DNA from: an uncultured Lachnoclostridium sp.
GTDB taxonomy: Bacteria > Bacillota > Clostridia > Lachnospirales > Lachnospiraceae
Direction of reading: 5' to 3'
Length of the DNA stretch: 15,281 nucleotides
Assembly: GCA_958425285.1 (NCBI GenBank)
Contig: CATZVV010000018.1
Coordinates: 1 to 15,281 of the forward strand
Part shown: positions 1 through 6,840 of the stretch, one piece after another
How positions within the stretch are numbered: position 1 is the stretch's first letter
Layout of the letters: each line of letters starts with the position of its first letter
Position numbers and translations under genes: made by a program
Notes under the pieces: generated by a model
The model's input: the letters and a program-made list of their open reading frames with translations, nothing else
The model's database searches: none
What the model was told of the DNA's origin: nothing

Positions 1-91
1 GCCGGTTCCGACAGGTGCTACCGTTGTATGTATACATTTATTTCTGTTTTTGTGCTTCTCACTGCTTGCATTTATAAAGCGAAGATGGTAA
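1..91 (+). CDS. Metal (Zn/Mn) ABC transporter permease, C-terminal end, partial
   Basis: Frame 2 is open from the window edge to a TAA at 89-91 and gives 29 residues. They begin PVPTGATVV, continue as a hydrophobic stretch of about 18 residues and end in IKRRW. A P-x-G-x-x-VV turn followed by a last membrane helix and a short basic tail is how ZnuB/MntB/TroC-type ABC permeases end (family knowledge); such a subunit moves zinc or manganese across the membrane with an ATPase and a binding protein. The gene would enter from the left and stop 57 bases before araD. Only the tail is visible, so another polytopic membrane protein is possible. Confidence 0.5.
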   Translation, partial: PVPTGATVVCIHLFLFLCFSLLAFIKRRW

Positions 92-112
92 CATATTCTA
101 TATATGTAATAG

Positions 113-128
113 GAGCCTGTGACGGCTC
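113..128. repeat. Small hairpin upstream of araD
   Basis: GAGCC (113-117) and GGCTC (124-128) can form a 5-bp stem with a 6-base loop, just before the araD ribosome site at 132-140. No T-run follows, so it is not a clear terminator. It could be an mRNA structure in the araD leader or chance. No convincing promoter stands out between 92 and 148. Confidence 0.25.
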
Positions 129-148
129 ATTGGAAAGGAGATTCTACA

Positions 149-844
149 ATGCTAGAACAGTTAAAAAAAGAAGTATATGATGCAAATATGGAGTTAGTGG
201 AAAAAGGTATGGTTATTTACACTTGGGGAAATGTAAGTGGAATTGACCGTGAAAAAAATTTAGTCGTTATAAAACCGAGTGGAGTTGATTATGACAAACT
301 TTCACCGGAGGATATGGTAGTTGTTGATTTTGACTTAAATGTAGTAGAAGGTAAATATCGTCCGTCTTCTGATACTTCTACACATGTAGAATTATATAAG
401 GTATATCCGGAACTTGCCGGAGTTGTACATACACATTCGACATGGGCAGTTTCTTTTGCACAGGCCGGAATTGCAATCCCTGCACTTGGTACAACACATG
501 CAGATTATTTTTATGGTGAAATTCCATGCACACGTGATTTGACAGTAGAAGAAATTAATGAAAACTATGAGAAAAATACAGGAAAAGTAATTATTGAAAC
601 GATTGGGGATAAAGACCCGATGGAAGTGCCTGGTATTGTAGTAAAAAATCACGGTCCATTTGCATGGGGAACTTCACCGGCAAATGCTGTTTATAATTCT
701 GTTGTTATGGATAAAGTGGCAGAAATGGCACATCATACATTGATGCTGAACCCACAGGTGGCAGGTGCCCCACAGTATCTTTTGGACAAACATTATTTTA
801 GAAAGCATGGTGCAAATGCATACTATGGACAGACAGGCATTTGA
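149..844 (+). CDS. araD: L-ribulose-5-phosphate 4-epimerase
   Basis: This enzyme interconverts L-ribulose 5-phosphate and D-xylulose 5-phosphate in the cytoplasm, the last step of L-arabinose entry into the pentose phosphate pathway. The 231-residue product equals the length of E. coli AraD and aligns along its whole length: TWGNVS near 25-30, IKPSGVDY, the zinc ligands H94 and H96 in VHTHS, TTHADYFYGEIPCTR, H168 in KNHGPFAWG, and the C-terminal DKHYFRKHGANAYYGQ with the catalytic-type tyrosine at about 226. The ATG at 149 is chosen because GGAAAGGAG sits 8 bases upstream and the product then starts MLEQLKKEV, like other AraDs; the in-frame GTG at 119 has no such site. Its last 20 bases overlap the next gene. 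No other ara gene is in view. The product fits the arabinose that the GH43 enzyme downstream may release (inference). Confidence 0.95.
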   Translation: MLEQLKKEVYDANMELVEKGMVIYTWGNVSGIDREKNLVVIKPSGVDYDKLSPEDMVVVDFDLNVVEGKYRPSSDTSTHVELYKVYPELAGVVHTHSTWAVSFAQAGIAIPALGTTHADYFYGEIPCTRDLTVEEINENYEKNTGKVIIETIGDKDPMEVPGIVVKNHGPFAWGTSPANAVYNSVVMDKVAEMAHHTLMLNPQVAGAPQYLLDKHYFRKHGANAYYGQTGI

Positions 845-1559
845 TGAAGCATGTGAGAAAATAATTTATAAAGAACGTGATATAGACGGCATTGGAACTC
901 TTGGTGAAAAGACGCTCCATGCCGTCTTAAAACATTACATGGAACCGGAGGTTGCAAGGCACGAACAAAAGGTGGGAAGTTTTGTGGCAGACATTTTAAA
1001 TGAGCAGGGAATTATTGAGATTCAGACTGCCAATTTTAATGTGATGAGACGCAAATTAGATGCTTTCCTGCCGGAGTACCCTGTGACGATTGTATACCCT
1101 ATTCCTGCCACAAAATGGCTTGCATGGATTGACGAGGAAACCGGGGAAGTTACCAAAAAACGAAAGTCCCCAAAACAAGGTACTCCATATCAGGCATTTC
1201 GGGAATTGTACAAAATAAAGCCATATCTGACACACCCGAATCTGCGGATTCAGCTTCTGCTTATTGACGTAGAGGAATCCCGATTATTAAACGGCTGGAG
1301 TGCAGACCGAAAAAAGGGTTCTGTACGTTTTGACCGTATTCCGGTCGGACTGGTGGAAGAACTTGTTTTAGAGCAGCCCAAGGATTACGTGGCGATGCTT
1401 CCCATCGAATTGGGGGATGTTTTTACGGTAAAAGATTATGCCAGAGTGACGAAGCTGCCGAAAGGGCAGGCGGGAACAGCACTTAATGTTTTGTATTCAA
1501 TCGGTGTGGTGGAACGGATTGGAAAACAGGGAAATGCTTATGTTTACGGAATTGTGTAA
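825..1559 (+). CDS. Uncharacterised protein with PD-(D/E)XK-like N-terminus and winged-helix-like C-terminus
   Basis: The 244-residue product has no name I can give with certainty, though closely similar proteins are, to my recollection, common in Lachnospiraceae. Visible pattern: E28 in TLGEKTLH, then KVGSFVAD with D56, then GIIEIQT with E65 and Q67. The order E...D...E-x-Q is that of PD-(D/E)XK nuclease folds, where a Q in place of K is known (BglII). Residues about 83-123 hold VTIVYPIPATKWLAWID and KKRKSPKQGTPYQAF. The last 50 residues (FTVKDYARVTKLPKGQAGTALNVLYSIGVVERIGK, in pieces) resemble a winged helix-turn-helix. The start at 825 gives MDRQAFDEACEK; it has no clear ribosome site and lies inside the end of araD (20-base overlap), which suggests coupled translation. 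Upstream in-frame ATGs at 807 and 816 are alternatives. Nuclease activity is inferred only from the residue pattern. Confidence 0.75.
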   Translation: MDRQAFDEACEKIIYKERDIDGIGTLGEKTLHAVLKHYMEPEVARHEQKVGSFVADILNEQGIIEIQTANFNVMRRKLDAFLPEYPVTIVYPIPATKWLAWIDEETGEVTKKRKSPKQGTPYQAFRELYKIKPYLTHPNLRIQLLLIDVEESRLLNGWSADRKKGSVRFDRIPVGLVEELVLEQPKDYVAMLPIELGDVFTVKDYARVTKLPKGQAGTALNVLYSIGVVERIGKQGNAYVYGIV

Positions 1560-1574
1560 TGGGAAACCATAGGT

Positions 1575-1601
1575 GCTTCCAACCTTACATTGGTTGGAAG
1601 C
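1575..1601. terminator. Perfect 10-bp inverted repeat between convergent genes
   Basis: GCTTCCAACC (1575-1584) and GGTTGGAAGC (1592-1601) form a perfect 10-bp stem with a 7-base loop. It lies 15 bases after the plus-strand gene ending at 1559 and overlaps the 3' end of the minus-strand gene, whose TAA (1585-1587) falls in the loop. No T-run follows directly; on the plus strand a CCCTTTTTCTTT stretch starts 12 bases later. A bidirectional terminator is likely by position, but it is not a textbook intrinsic one. Confidence 0.5.
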
Positions 1602-4233
1602 GACCGTTCAGTCCCTTTTTCTTTAATAGCTTTTTATAAGAAGTGTATTTCTTCTTCGGTAATTTGACAGTAGCTTTTTTTGGGATTCCTTTAAACGCAT
1701 TTTTGCCAATATTTTTAACAGATAGTTTTGCTGATTTAATGACAATTGTTTTTAATTTTTTACACCCATAAAATGCCTGGCTGCCGATTTTGCTTATGTT
1801 AGAAGGAATGGTCACTTTTTTTAGTTTCTTTTGTCCACGAAAAGCCTTTGTATCAATAGAGGTGACTTTATATTGCATACCATCAATCTCAACAGTATTT
1901 GGAATGGATACCGATTTTACTGCTTTCGGTGGTTTGACATAGGAAACAGAAGAATTCTGTGAATCCGATTTTGTTACTTTATAGATTGCCTTTGTCTTTG
2001 TATCTGTTATCTTTGCACCCTTTGTATATTGTTTTGTGGAAACTTGTGTATCCGGAGTGATGACCGGACTCTGTGTAGGAGACGGAATATCAGTATGTGG
2101 GGCTTCGGTAGGTTTTTGTGTAGGAGATACATCCGGAGCCGCAGTTGGTTCCGGGGAATCCGAAATATCCGGAGCCGCGGTAATGTCAGGAGACGGGGTT
2201 TCAAGCGGAGCCTCGGATACGGTTACCTCCGGTGGAGTTTCTGTTGTGTCAGGGTCTTCTCCTTCTGCCAATGTATCAAATCCAAGGTGGATTTCCTCTC
2301 CTTGAAATTTCTTTCCATAATAATCAATATAACCTTTGACGCCAATTCCGTACATATGTTCTGAAAACAGATTCTCTAACGTATATTGTGTCTGTCCGGC
2401 TGGAACTTCAATCGTGTAGGCAGGTGTATCAATTGGGTCGACTGTTAAAATGTATCCATTGACGCCGGTGCAGGCATCCCATTGAATTGTCATAGAGGAC
2501 GCACTTATATCGTGTGCATCGATTCCGGTTATGTATCGTGGAACAACTGCCAAAATGCATGCCGGAGAATCCAGAGAGTAGCTGTTGTCTGAATTCGTTA
2601 TGGTGCATGTAAGATAATACAATCCGGTATCCCATCCGTCACGGATATATAATTCATTTACCGGCACATCAACTGTGCCATGTTCGGAACCGGTGTCAAT
2701 GGATGTTTCGCCAGAAATCTTTTGCCGTGCTCCGGTAACGGTATCAACCTGATACCATGTATAGGTCAGGTCATTTGTTGTTCCGGAAGGTATGTCCGCC
2801 TGTACGGAAATTACTTCGCCCGAAAAAATCTGACTCGTCCGGGGCATACTGTACTTGAGGTAAAATGGTGCTTCTTTCAGCTGTATTCCAGCTTCGTATT
2901 CAATGGAATCCGTGAAAAGGTTTTGCACATTTTTGCCGGTATCCTTATAAAATAATCCCTTTCCATCTGCCAGTATGTTGGCAATCGTACCTCCGTCCGA
3001 TGTTGTTTGAATCTTTTGAAAACTGCCCTGCGTAAGCTCACTTCCGACACCTCGGATGATAAGAGTGCCAGCTGTTATATCGGAGTCGCTGCTTTCGCGT
3101 ATATCCATTACATCTACTGTACCGGAGATGGTTCCTTTCGCCTGTTCAGAAAGGACAAACTCGAGAGAGGCCGTCAGGGAATCAGCGGTCATTTGTGAGG
3201 CAGTTGCTGTGAAAGAAGTACTAGTGATATTTTTGCAGGTAAGATTTGTTTCGGAATTTAAGTAGGCAGATTCCGTGGTGACATTTCCGGTGCTTGTTAC
3301 ATTTGAACTATTTGCAGTAAAAGAAGTACACTGAATATCGCTGCAGTTCCATACAGCATTTGAAACGGTAATACCAGAGGCTGCGGTAACATCGCCCGTT
3401 ACTGTGGAACCGGAATTTTCTGTTGTGCCGGATATGCTCAGTGAATTGCAATTGATTGCTCCACTAATCCGGTTTGTATCATGATGGAGACTTAAATAAC
3501 GGCATCCTGTAATCTGCGTCGTTTCGACTTCAATGTCAAAATAAAGTTCTGCCAAACCGTCTTTATTATATATGCCATTTGTGGAAGTTAATTTGTAATC
3601 GCTGCCTTCGAAACGGCAATTACCACCATTGATTTGAATCTGGTTTACAGTCAGGTTGTTCTTCAAAAGGATTTTTGCTCCATCCGGGCAGATGATATGC
3701 ATGTTCCGGTCGGAAAAATTACCATAAATTCCATTTTCTGCCAGAGAAGCATCTTGTAGTTTACATTCGGAATAATGTGCCAGAAAGTCCTCATCTGAGG
3801 CGTATTCACCAATGATAAAAGAAGAATTATAGAACCATATATCACCGGAGCGCATTTGCCGGCCGACACATATTTTAGGAGATTCTCCGGTCACTGTAAA
3901 TGTTCCTTCTTCAGCTCCCGGCAAAATGCCGGAACTGCCGGCAAGATTCGGCTGGTATATGCCATAATCCTCCACTATTATTTTATAACTGGTACCGGTC
4001 TTTAGCGTGCAGACACCTGCATTCTTGATAACGCTCTCCTGTCTGTAATCATTTGTATAAGCAGTGAAAGAAATCGTTCCGGAAAACGTAGCGGTTACTT
4101 CCGTTCCGGACGGCAATGTCTTGCCGGAGGATGGAGTGTCTGTGGTGCCGGCAACAGCTTTTTTGACAGTTGTAATAGATGTGCCGGTGAGTATAAGTGA
4201 AAATATAAGTACAAAAATAAAAAAACGTTTCAT
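1585..4233 (-). CDS. Large secreted surface protein: beta-helix-like region, Ig-like, FN3, Pro/Thr linker, BspA-type LRR
   Basis: The 882-residue product starts with a signal peptide (MKRFFIFVLIFSLILTG..., cleavage near residue 28). Residues about 195-440 are Ser/Thr/Asn-rich with recurring short strands (ITVSNAVWNC, CTSFTANSSNV, NITSTSFTATAS), as in a right-handed parallel beta-helix. Residues about 460-563 look Ig-like (LTYTWYQVDTVTG, GLYYLTCTITN). About 565-658 is an FN3-like domain (SSMTIQWDACTGVNGYILTV). About 660-735 is a Pro/Thr/Glu/Ser linker with a repeated TAAPD[I/V]S unit. The C-terminus from about 740 is a BspA-type leucine-rich repeat (KSVSIPNTVEIDG, IDTKAFRGQKKLKKVTIPS, IGSQAFYGCKKLKTIVI) ending in a lysine-rich tail. 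There is no LPXTG motif or catalytic domain that I recognise. AAGGGGGC lies 6 bases before the ATG. It is probably a cell-surface adhesin or polysaccharide-associated protein; the role is inferred. Confidence 0.85.
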   Translation of the reverse strand: MKRFFIFVLIFSLILTGTSITTVKKAVAGTTDTPSSGKTLPSGTEVTATFSGTISFTAYTNDYRQESVIKNAGVCTLKTGTSYKIIVEDYGIYQPNLAGSSGILPGAEEGTFTVTGESPKICVGRQMRSGDIWFYNSSFIIGEYASDEDFLAHYSECKLQDASLAENGIYGNFSDRNMHIICPDGAKILLKNNLTVNQIQINGGNCRFEGSDYKLTSTNGIYNKDGLAELYFDIEVETTQITGCRYLSLHHDTNRISGAINCNSLSISGTTENSGSTVTGDVTAASGITVSNAVWNCSDIQCTSFTANSSNVTSTGNVTTESAYLNSETNLTCKNITSTSFTATASQMTADSLTASLEFVLSEQAKGTISGTVDVMDIRESSDSDITAGTLIIRGVGSELTQGSFQKIQTTSDGGTIANILADGKGLFYKDTGKNVQNLFTDSIEYEAGIQLKEAPFYLKYSMPRTSQIFSGEVISVQADIPSGTTNDLTYTWYQVDTVTGARQKISGETSIDTGSEHGTVDVPVNELYIRDGWDTGLYYLTCTITNSDNSYSLDSPACILAVVPRYITGIDAHDISASSMTIQWDACTGVNGYILTVDPIDTPAYTIEVPAGQTQYTLENLFSEHMYGIGVKGYIDYYGKKFQGEEIHLGFDTLAEGEDPDTTETPPEVTVSEAPLETPSPDITAAPDISDSPEPTAAPDVSPTQKPTEAPHTDIPSPTQSPVITPDTQVSTKQYTKGAKITDTKTKAIYKVTKSDSQNSSVSYVKPPKAVKSVSIPNTVEIDGMQYKVTSIDTKAFRGQKKLKKVTIPSNISKIGSQAFYGCKKLKTIVIKSAKLSVKNIGKNAFKGIPKKATVKLPKKKYTSYKKLLKKKGLNGRFQPM

Positions 4234-4285
4234 AAGAAGCCCCCTTGGTTGAATACATATAGTGACGTGTTATATTATTAATTTT

Positions 4286-4314
4286 ATTGTAACTTGTTTT
4301 TTATATATTTTCAA
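4286..4314 (-). promoter_or_regulatory. Promoter of the 882-residue surface protein
   Basis: On the minus strand TTGAAA (4314-4309) is followed by a 17-base spacer and TACAAT (4291-4286). This is a near-consensus sigma-70/sigma-A promoter that would start transcription about 45 bases before the ATG at 4233. It lies over the 3' end of the kinase remnant. Confidence 0.65.
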
Positions 4315-4492
4315 GATAATAAAAAAGTTGCAAATTATCTATTGATACCGGATGGAATAGCAACATGCAGTGATATTTTTCCCGTTCGATATAATATGTA
4401 TAGGTTTCCCAGTAGTGTCCTACAATTGTCTCCACATTTTTCATTCCGAAACCATGGTGTAAAGTTTCTGTGTTTTCTTCCGCACCAAACAA
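4301..4492 (-). pseudogene. GHKL-type sensor histidine kinase, C-terminal ATPase-domain remnant
   Basis: The minus frame encodes about 63 residues containing LHHGFGMKNVETIVGHYWET and YYIEREKYHCMLLF. HGxGxKxVxxIVxxYxG followed by a short strand ending in a hydrophobic xxLLF is the end of the ATP-binding domain (G2 box onward) in GHKL kinases of the AgrC/LytTR-partner kind, which sense extracellular signals at the membrane. Everything upstream (sensor helices, phospho-accepting region, N box) is missing: the only start is a TTG with no ribosome site and a stop lies 27 bases before it. No response regulator is adjacent. It is a dead fragment; the assignment rests on one motif. Confidence 0.5.
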
Positions 4493-4587
4493 CCGGGCAG
4501 GGAGTGAATGCTGTTAGTTTCCATGGCTAAAAAGAAAAGAAGTAATTCTAATTTTTTATGATATATTGGTTGCTGTAATTGTCCCGG

Positions 4588-5011
4588 CAGCAGCAGGAAC
4601 ATCTGCCGGATCGTAAGTTGGACAAAGCCCAGTTAGTCAGGTTTTCAACTTGTTAGTATATTAATGAAGGTCACCACATCATCTTAAAAGGTGCCACGGG
4701 CTCCGGTAAGACATATATTGCATGTGCCATTGGTAATGTAGCCTGTTGTAAGTTCAAAACTGTGCGATATATCAGAATGCCTGAACTACTCAACGAATTA
4801 TCACTTTCAAAATTAGCTGGCACTTATCGTAAGGTAATCAATACTTACTGTAAAGCAGAGCTTCTTATCATCGATGAGTGGTTGATTCGAAAGCTTTCAA
4901 CATAGGAAAGATATGACCTTCTTGAAATCGTCGAAAATAAAGGTTTCATGATTCTTTGAAGGAAAAGTATCAATGAGACGACGTTATGGATTAAGAATAA
5001 TAATAAAATAA
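4588..5011 (+). pseudogene. istB: IS21-family istB (transposition ATPase) remnant
   Basis: IstB is the AAA+ ATPase that helps the IS21 transposase choose targets. From 4588 one frame reads QQQEHLPDRKLDKAQLVRF, a TAG (4654-4656), then YINEGHHIILKGATGSGKT (Walker A at 4690-4713), ACAIGN, VRYIRMPELLNEL, GTYRKVI and LLIIDEW (Walker B). A second TAG lies at 4903-4905, followed by ERYDLLEIVE. After about 4945 the match moves to another frame: EGKVSMRRRYGLRIIIK ending at the TAA 5009-5011, which is the usual IstB C-terminus. Roughly 40 residues between the two parts are missing compared with the family. No istA and no terminal inverted repeats were seen. Two stops, a frameshift and a deletion make it clearly non-functional. 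Confidence 0.8.
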
Positions 5012-5112
5012 TCAAAAGTTTCTTTAATTTACATTTAATCATAGTTTCTTCCCATACGTAAAATTATTAAGAACAAGATAATCATTTGCTTTTCAATTAA
5101 ATTCAGTTAGTC

Positions 5113-5442
5113 TTATAAAAAACCATAATAAACTTTTGCGCCATCCATTGGGGCTCCAGCCCATCCACATTTTATGTAGGATGTACTATTTGATACTTTT
5201 CCATATCCCCATACTCTTGATGAAGTAGCCACTGTGTTTCCGCATCTTAATAACCTAACACTGCAATAATGCAACGATTTAGACGTAACATACCCTGCCG
5301 CTTTCGATTGATTAGTTTTAGAGTTATATACAACCCAACAATCAGAAGCAGATACTCGGGAATCCATTGCTGATATACTGGAGGACGTACCAATAACCGT
5401 AATTATCAACGCCAGCACTGCTAATTTAATCTTTATTTTCAT
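5113..5442 (-). CDS. Small secreted four-cysteine protein, possibly lactococcin-972-like
   Basis: The product is 109 residues with a clear signal peptide (residues 1-25, ending SISA). The mature part of about 84 residues has four cysteines (C35, C60, C67, C92), so two disulfides are possible. It has the pattern K-S-LHYCSVRL ... VATSSRVWGYGKVSNSTS ... AKVYYGFL. A central H/S-rich segment, an S-x-x-x-WG-x-G/A motif and a terminal aromatic-rich YY-x-F recall lactococcin 972-type secreted peptides, but this is a loose likeness and those usually lack this cysteine set. AAGGGGATGG precedes the ATG. There is no immunity or ABC export gene beside it; neighbours are an istB remnant and non-coding DNA. 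It is intact among decayed genes, which hints at selection or recent arrival (inference). Confidence 0.65.
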   Translation of the reverse strand: MKIKIKLAVLALIITVIGTSSSISAMDSRVSASDCWVVYNSKTNQSKAAGYVTSKSLHYCSVRLLRCGNTVATSSRVWGYGKVSNSTSYIKCGWAGAPMDGAKVYYGFL

Positions 5443-6032
5443 CCACCCATCCCCTTTATGTTCAATTAAGAAAAATGCAATAATTATCCTGTCCTGATGT
5501 TGTATATAATATCAATAATATTAATTTTGCTAATTGCATTTTTGCACAATATAATTTATAAGATAATTTAATGTATAAAATATAAAAATAATAAAAACTT
5601 ATCCTTTCGTAAAATCAATTAATTCCCGCATTCTATATGTTTTACAAGAATAATCTATTCAGCATGGGTTGTTCAATGTTTTGCATTGATACAGGCTTTA
5701 TTAAAACAGTAAATCTGTTAAAATGCAGGAAGTTTCAAAATGTTGAACTGTAATCAGAGCGTTTGCTAAGTCTGGATGTTAGTAAAAACAAGAAAATAAA
5801 AAATGATTTTTATTCAAAACAGAATAATTTTTACATCCATTTATGACAGTGGTCCGCTCTCGGTTAAGATAAGGTTGACGCACGGATTCGCACAGAACAG
5901 GGTATCGAATTTAAACTATTCAAAAAACATCATCCAGAGCAATTGAAACTGGTAAAGGATTATTCATCAAAAGATAATATATAAATATAATGCCCTTAAC
6001 ATCATAAAAAATCAATCAGATAAAAAGAGGAG
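5443..6032. other. AT-rich intergenic stretch with degenerate coding remnants
   Basis: No intact gene is visible. Frame +3 around 5754-5843 reads SERLLSLDVSKNKKIKN, which resembles one leucine-rich-repeat unit (LxSLDVSKNxxLxx) but is bounded by stops at 5751 and 5844. A second stop-free run follows in the same frame at 5868-5984. The rest (5443-5740 and 5985-6032) is AT-rich and I see nothing in it that I can name apart from the leader of the small secreted protein. Confidence 0.4.
5868..5984 (+). pseudogene. Unrecognised short coding remnant
   Basis: A stop-to-stop run of 38 codons reads DKVDARIRTEQGIEFKLFKK, then HHPEQLKLVKDYSSKDNI and TAA. It has normal protein-like composition and alternating charge but no ATG, GTG or TTG start in frame and no ribosome site. 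I do not recognise the family. It may be the C-terminal end of a lost gene, or chance. Confidence 0.2.
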
Positions 6033-6048
6033 GTGGGTTACCCTCTAA

Positions 6049-6069
6049 AAGAACGACGAAGTCGTTCTT
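6049..6069. repeat. Perfect 9-bp hairpin upstream of the fruR remnant
   Basis: AAGAACGAC (6049-6057) and GTCGTTCTT (6061-6069) form a perfect 9-bp stem with a 3-base GAA loop (TTC on the other strand). On the minus strand it is followed by TTAGAGGG, and on the plus strand by CGCTCCGC, so no real T-run follows in either direction. It may be a terminator, a dispersed palindromic element, or an mRNA structure in the fruR leader. Confidence 0.4.
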
Positions 6070-6125
6070 CGCTCCGCAAAACGAGAAATTTTCTATACGA
6101 TAAAAATCTGAAAGGGGGAAACATT

Positions 6126-6570
6126 GTGTTAAGTGAAGAACAATATGAACGTATTTGCCAGATGCTTGAAGACCGCACAGCGATTTCGATTACAGAGTTA
6201 GTTGATTTAGTTGGTGCGAGTGAATCTACAATCCGACGCGACTTAACATAATTGGGTAAAATTGGAAAATTAAAAAAGGTACATGGTGGAGCAACATCTT
6301 TGGAAAAAAACGTGGATACAAAGGAATAAACTGTTTTCGTGAAGAAGCAGCAAAATATGAAAGAGAAAGATGCGATTGCGAGGTATGTGGCAGGTTTGTT
6401 TCATTTATTCTTGCGGATTACAGTAAATTTGGCGAGTTTCTTCCGTGAAATTTGCAGAAATAAAAAAAGTATGTATTATTATTGATAAAATGCCAGATAC
6501 TAAGTATTCAGAATGTACTGCAATTAAGGCGACAGGAGGTCTGCAAAGTGATTTACACAGTAACATTTAA
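6126..6570 (+). pseudogene. DeoR-family repressor remnant (FruR-like)
   Basis: DeoR-type repressors bind operators with an N-terminal winged helix and sense sugar phosphates with the C-terminal domain. A GTG at 6126 with AAAGGGGG upstream begins VLSEEQYERICQMLED, then the HTH ITELVDLVGASESTIRRDLT, the DeoR signature. A TAA (6249-6251) interrupts; the same frame continues LGKIGKLKKVHGGATSLEKN (family-typical), then a TAA at 6327-6329 and VKKQQNMKEKDAIARYVAGL. Near 6400 most of the sensor domain is gone: the sequence jumps frame to ILADYSKFGEF, a one-base loss follows near 6436, and SSVKFAEIKKVCIIIDKMPD runs to a TAA at 6568-6570. Overlap with a fruK start supports a former fruR-fruK operon. 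Confidence 0.8.
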
Positions 6571-6835
6571 CCCAGCGCTTGACTATATTGTCCGCATTCG
6601 GGCAGGAAAAGAAGCGGGCATTATGGTTGGAATGTGCGGGGAAGCGGCAGCAGATGTAAAAATGATTCCACTTTTGCTTGCGTTTGGACTGGAAGAATTC
6701 AGTGTCAACCCGGTATCTGTTCTTAAAGTACGTGCTCAGATTCATAAATGGAGCATGGAGCAGGCAGAATGTCTGACAGAGAAAGTGATGGCAGCAGCTA
6801 CGGAAAAAGAAGTTCTGGCAGCTTTTGATGAATAA
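6548..6835 (+). pseudogene. fruK'-'ptsI deletion chimera: 1-phosphofructokinase N-terminus joined to PTS Enzyme I C-terminus
   Basis: The open frame of 95 residues starts at GTG 6548 with AGGAGG 8 bases upstream. Residues 1-17 (VIYTVTFNPALDYIVRI) are the conserved N-terminus of 1-phosphofructokinase (FruK, PfkB family). From about residue 18 the sequence is the C-terminal end of phosphoenolpyruvate-protein phosphotransferase (Enzyme I): AGKEAGIMVGMCGEAAAD, with the Enzyme I active-site cysteine at C30, then MIPLLLAFGLEEFSV, SVLKVRAQI and a helical tail. The likeliest origin is a deletion removing most of fruK, anything between (fruA, ptsH), and most of ptsI from a fru-pts operon. Neither half can be catalytic: FruK lacks its ATP site, Enzyme I lacks its phosphohistidine domain. 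The frame is intact and has a good ribosome site, so a short peptide may still be made. Confidence 0.8.
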
Positions 6836-6840
6836 TCAGA

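Noticed and set aside
119..148. Upstream GTG start that lengthens AraD by 10 residues
   Set aside because: There is no ribosome site before it and the extra residues are not part of the family; the ATG at 149 has a good one.
2029..2364. Two overlapping plus-strand open frames of about 90-110 codons
   Set aside because: They are shadows of the Pro/Thr linker and FN3 region of the minus-strand surface protein; the repetitive Ser/Gly and Arg content comes from that linker.
4523..4561. Short ATG frame MAKKKRSNSNFL
   Set aside because: The N-terminus recalls the start of MurJ/SpoVB-like flippases, but it stops after 12 residues, has no ribosome site, and what follows is the istB remnant. Too little to call.
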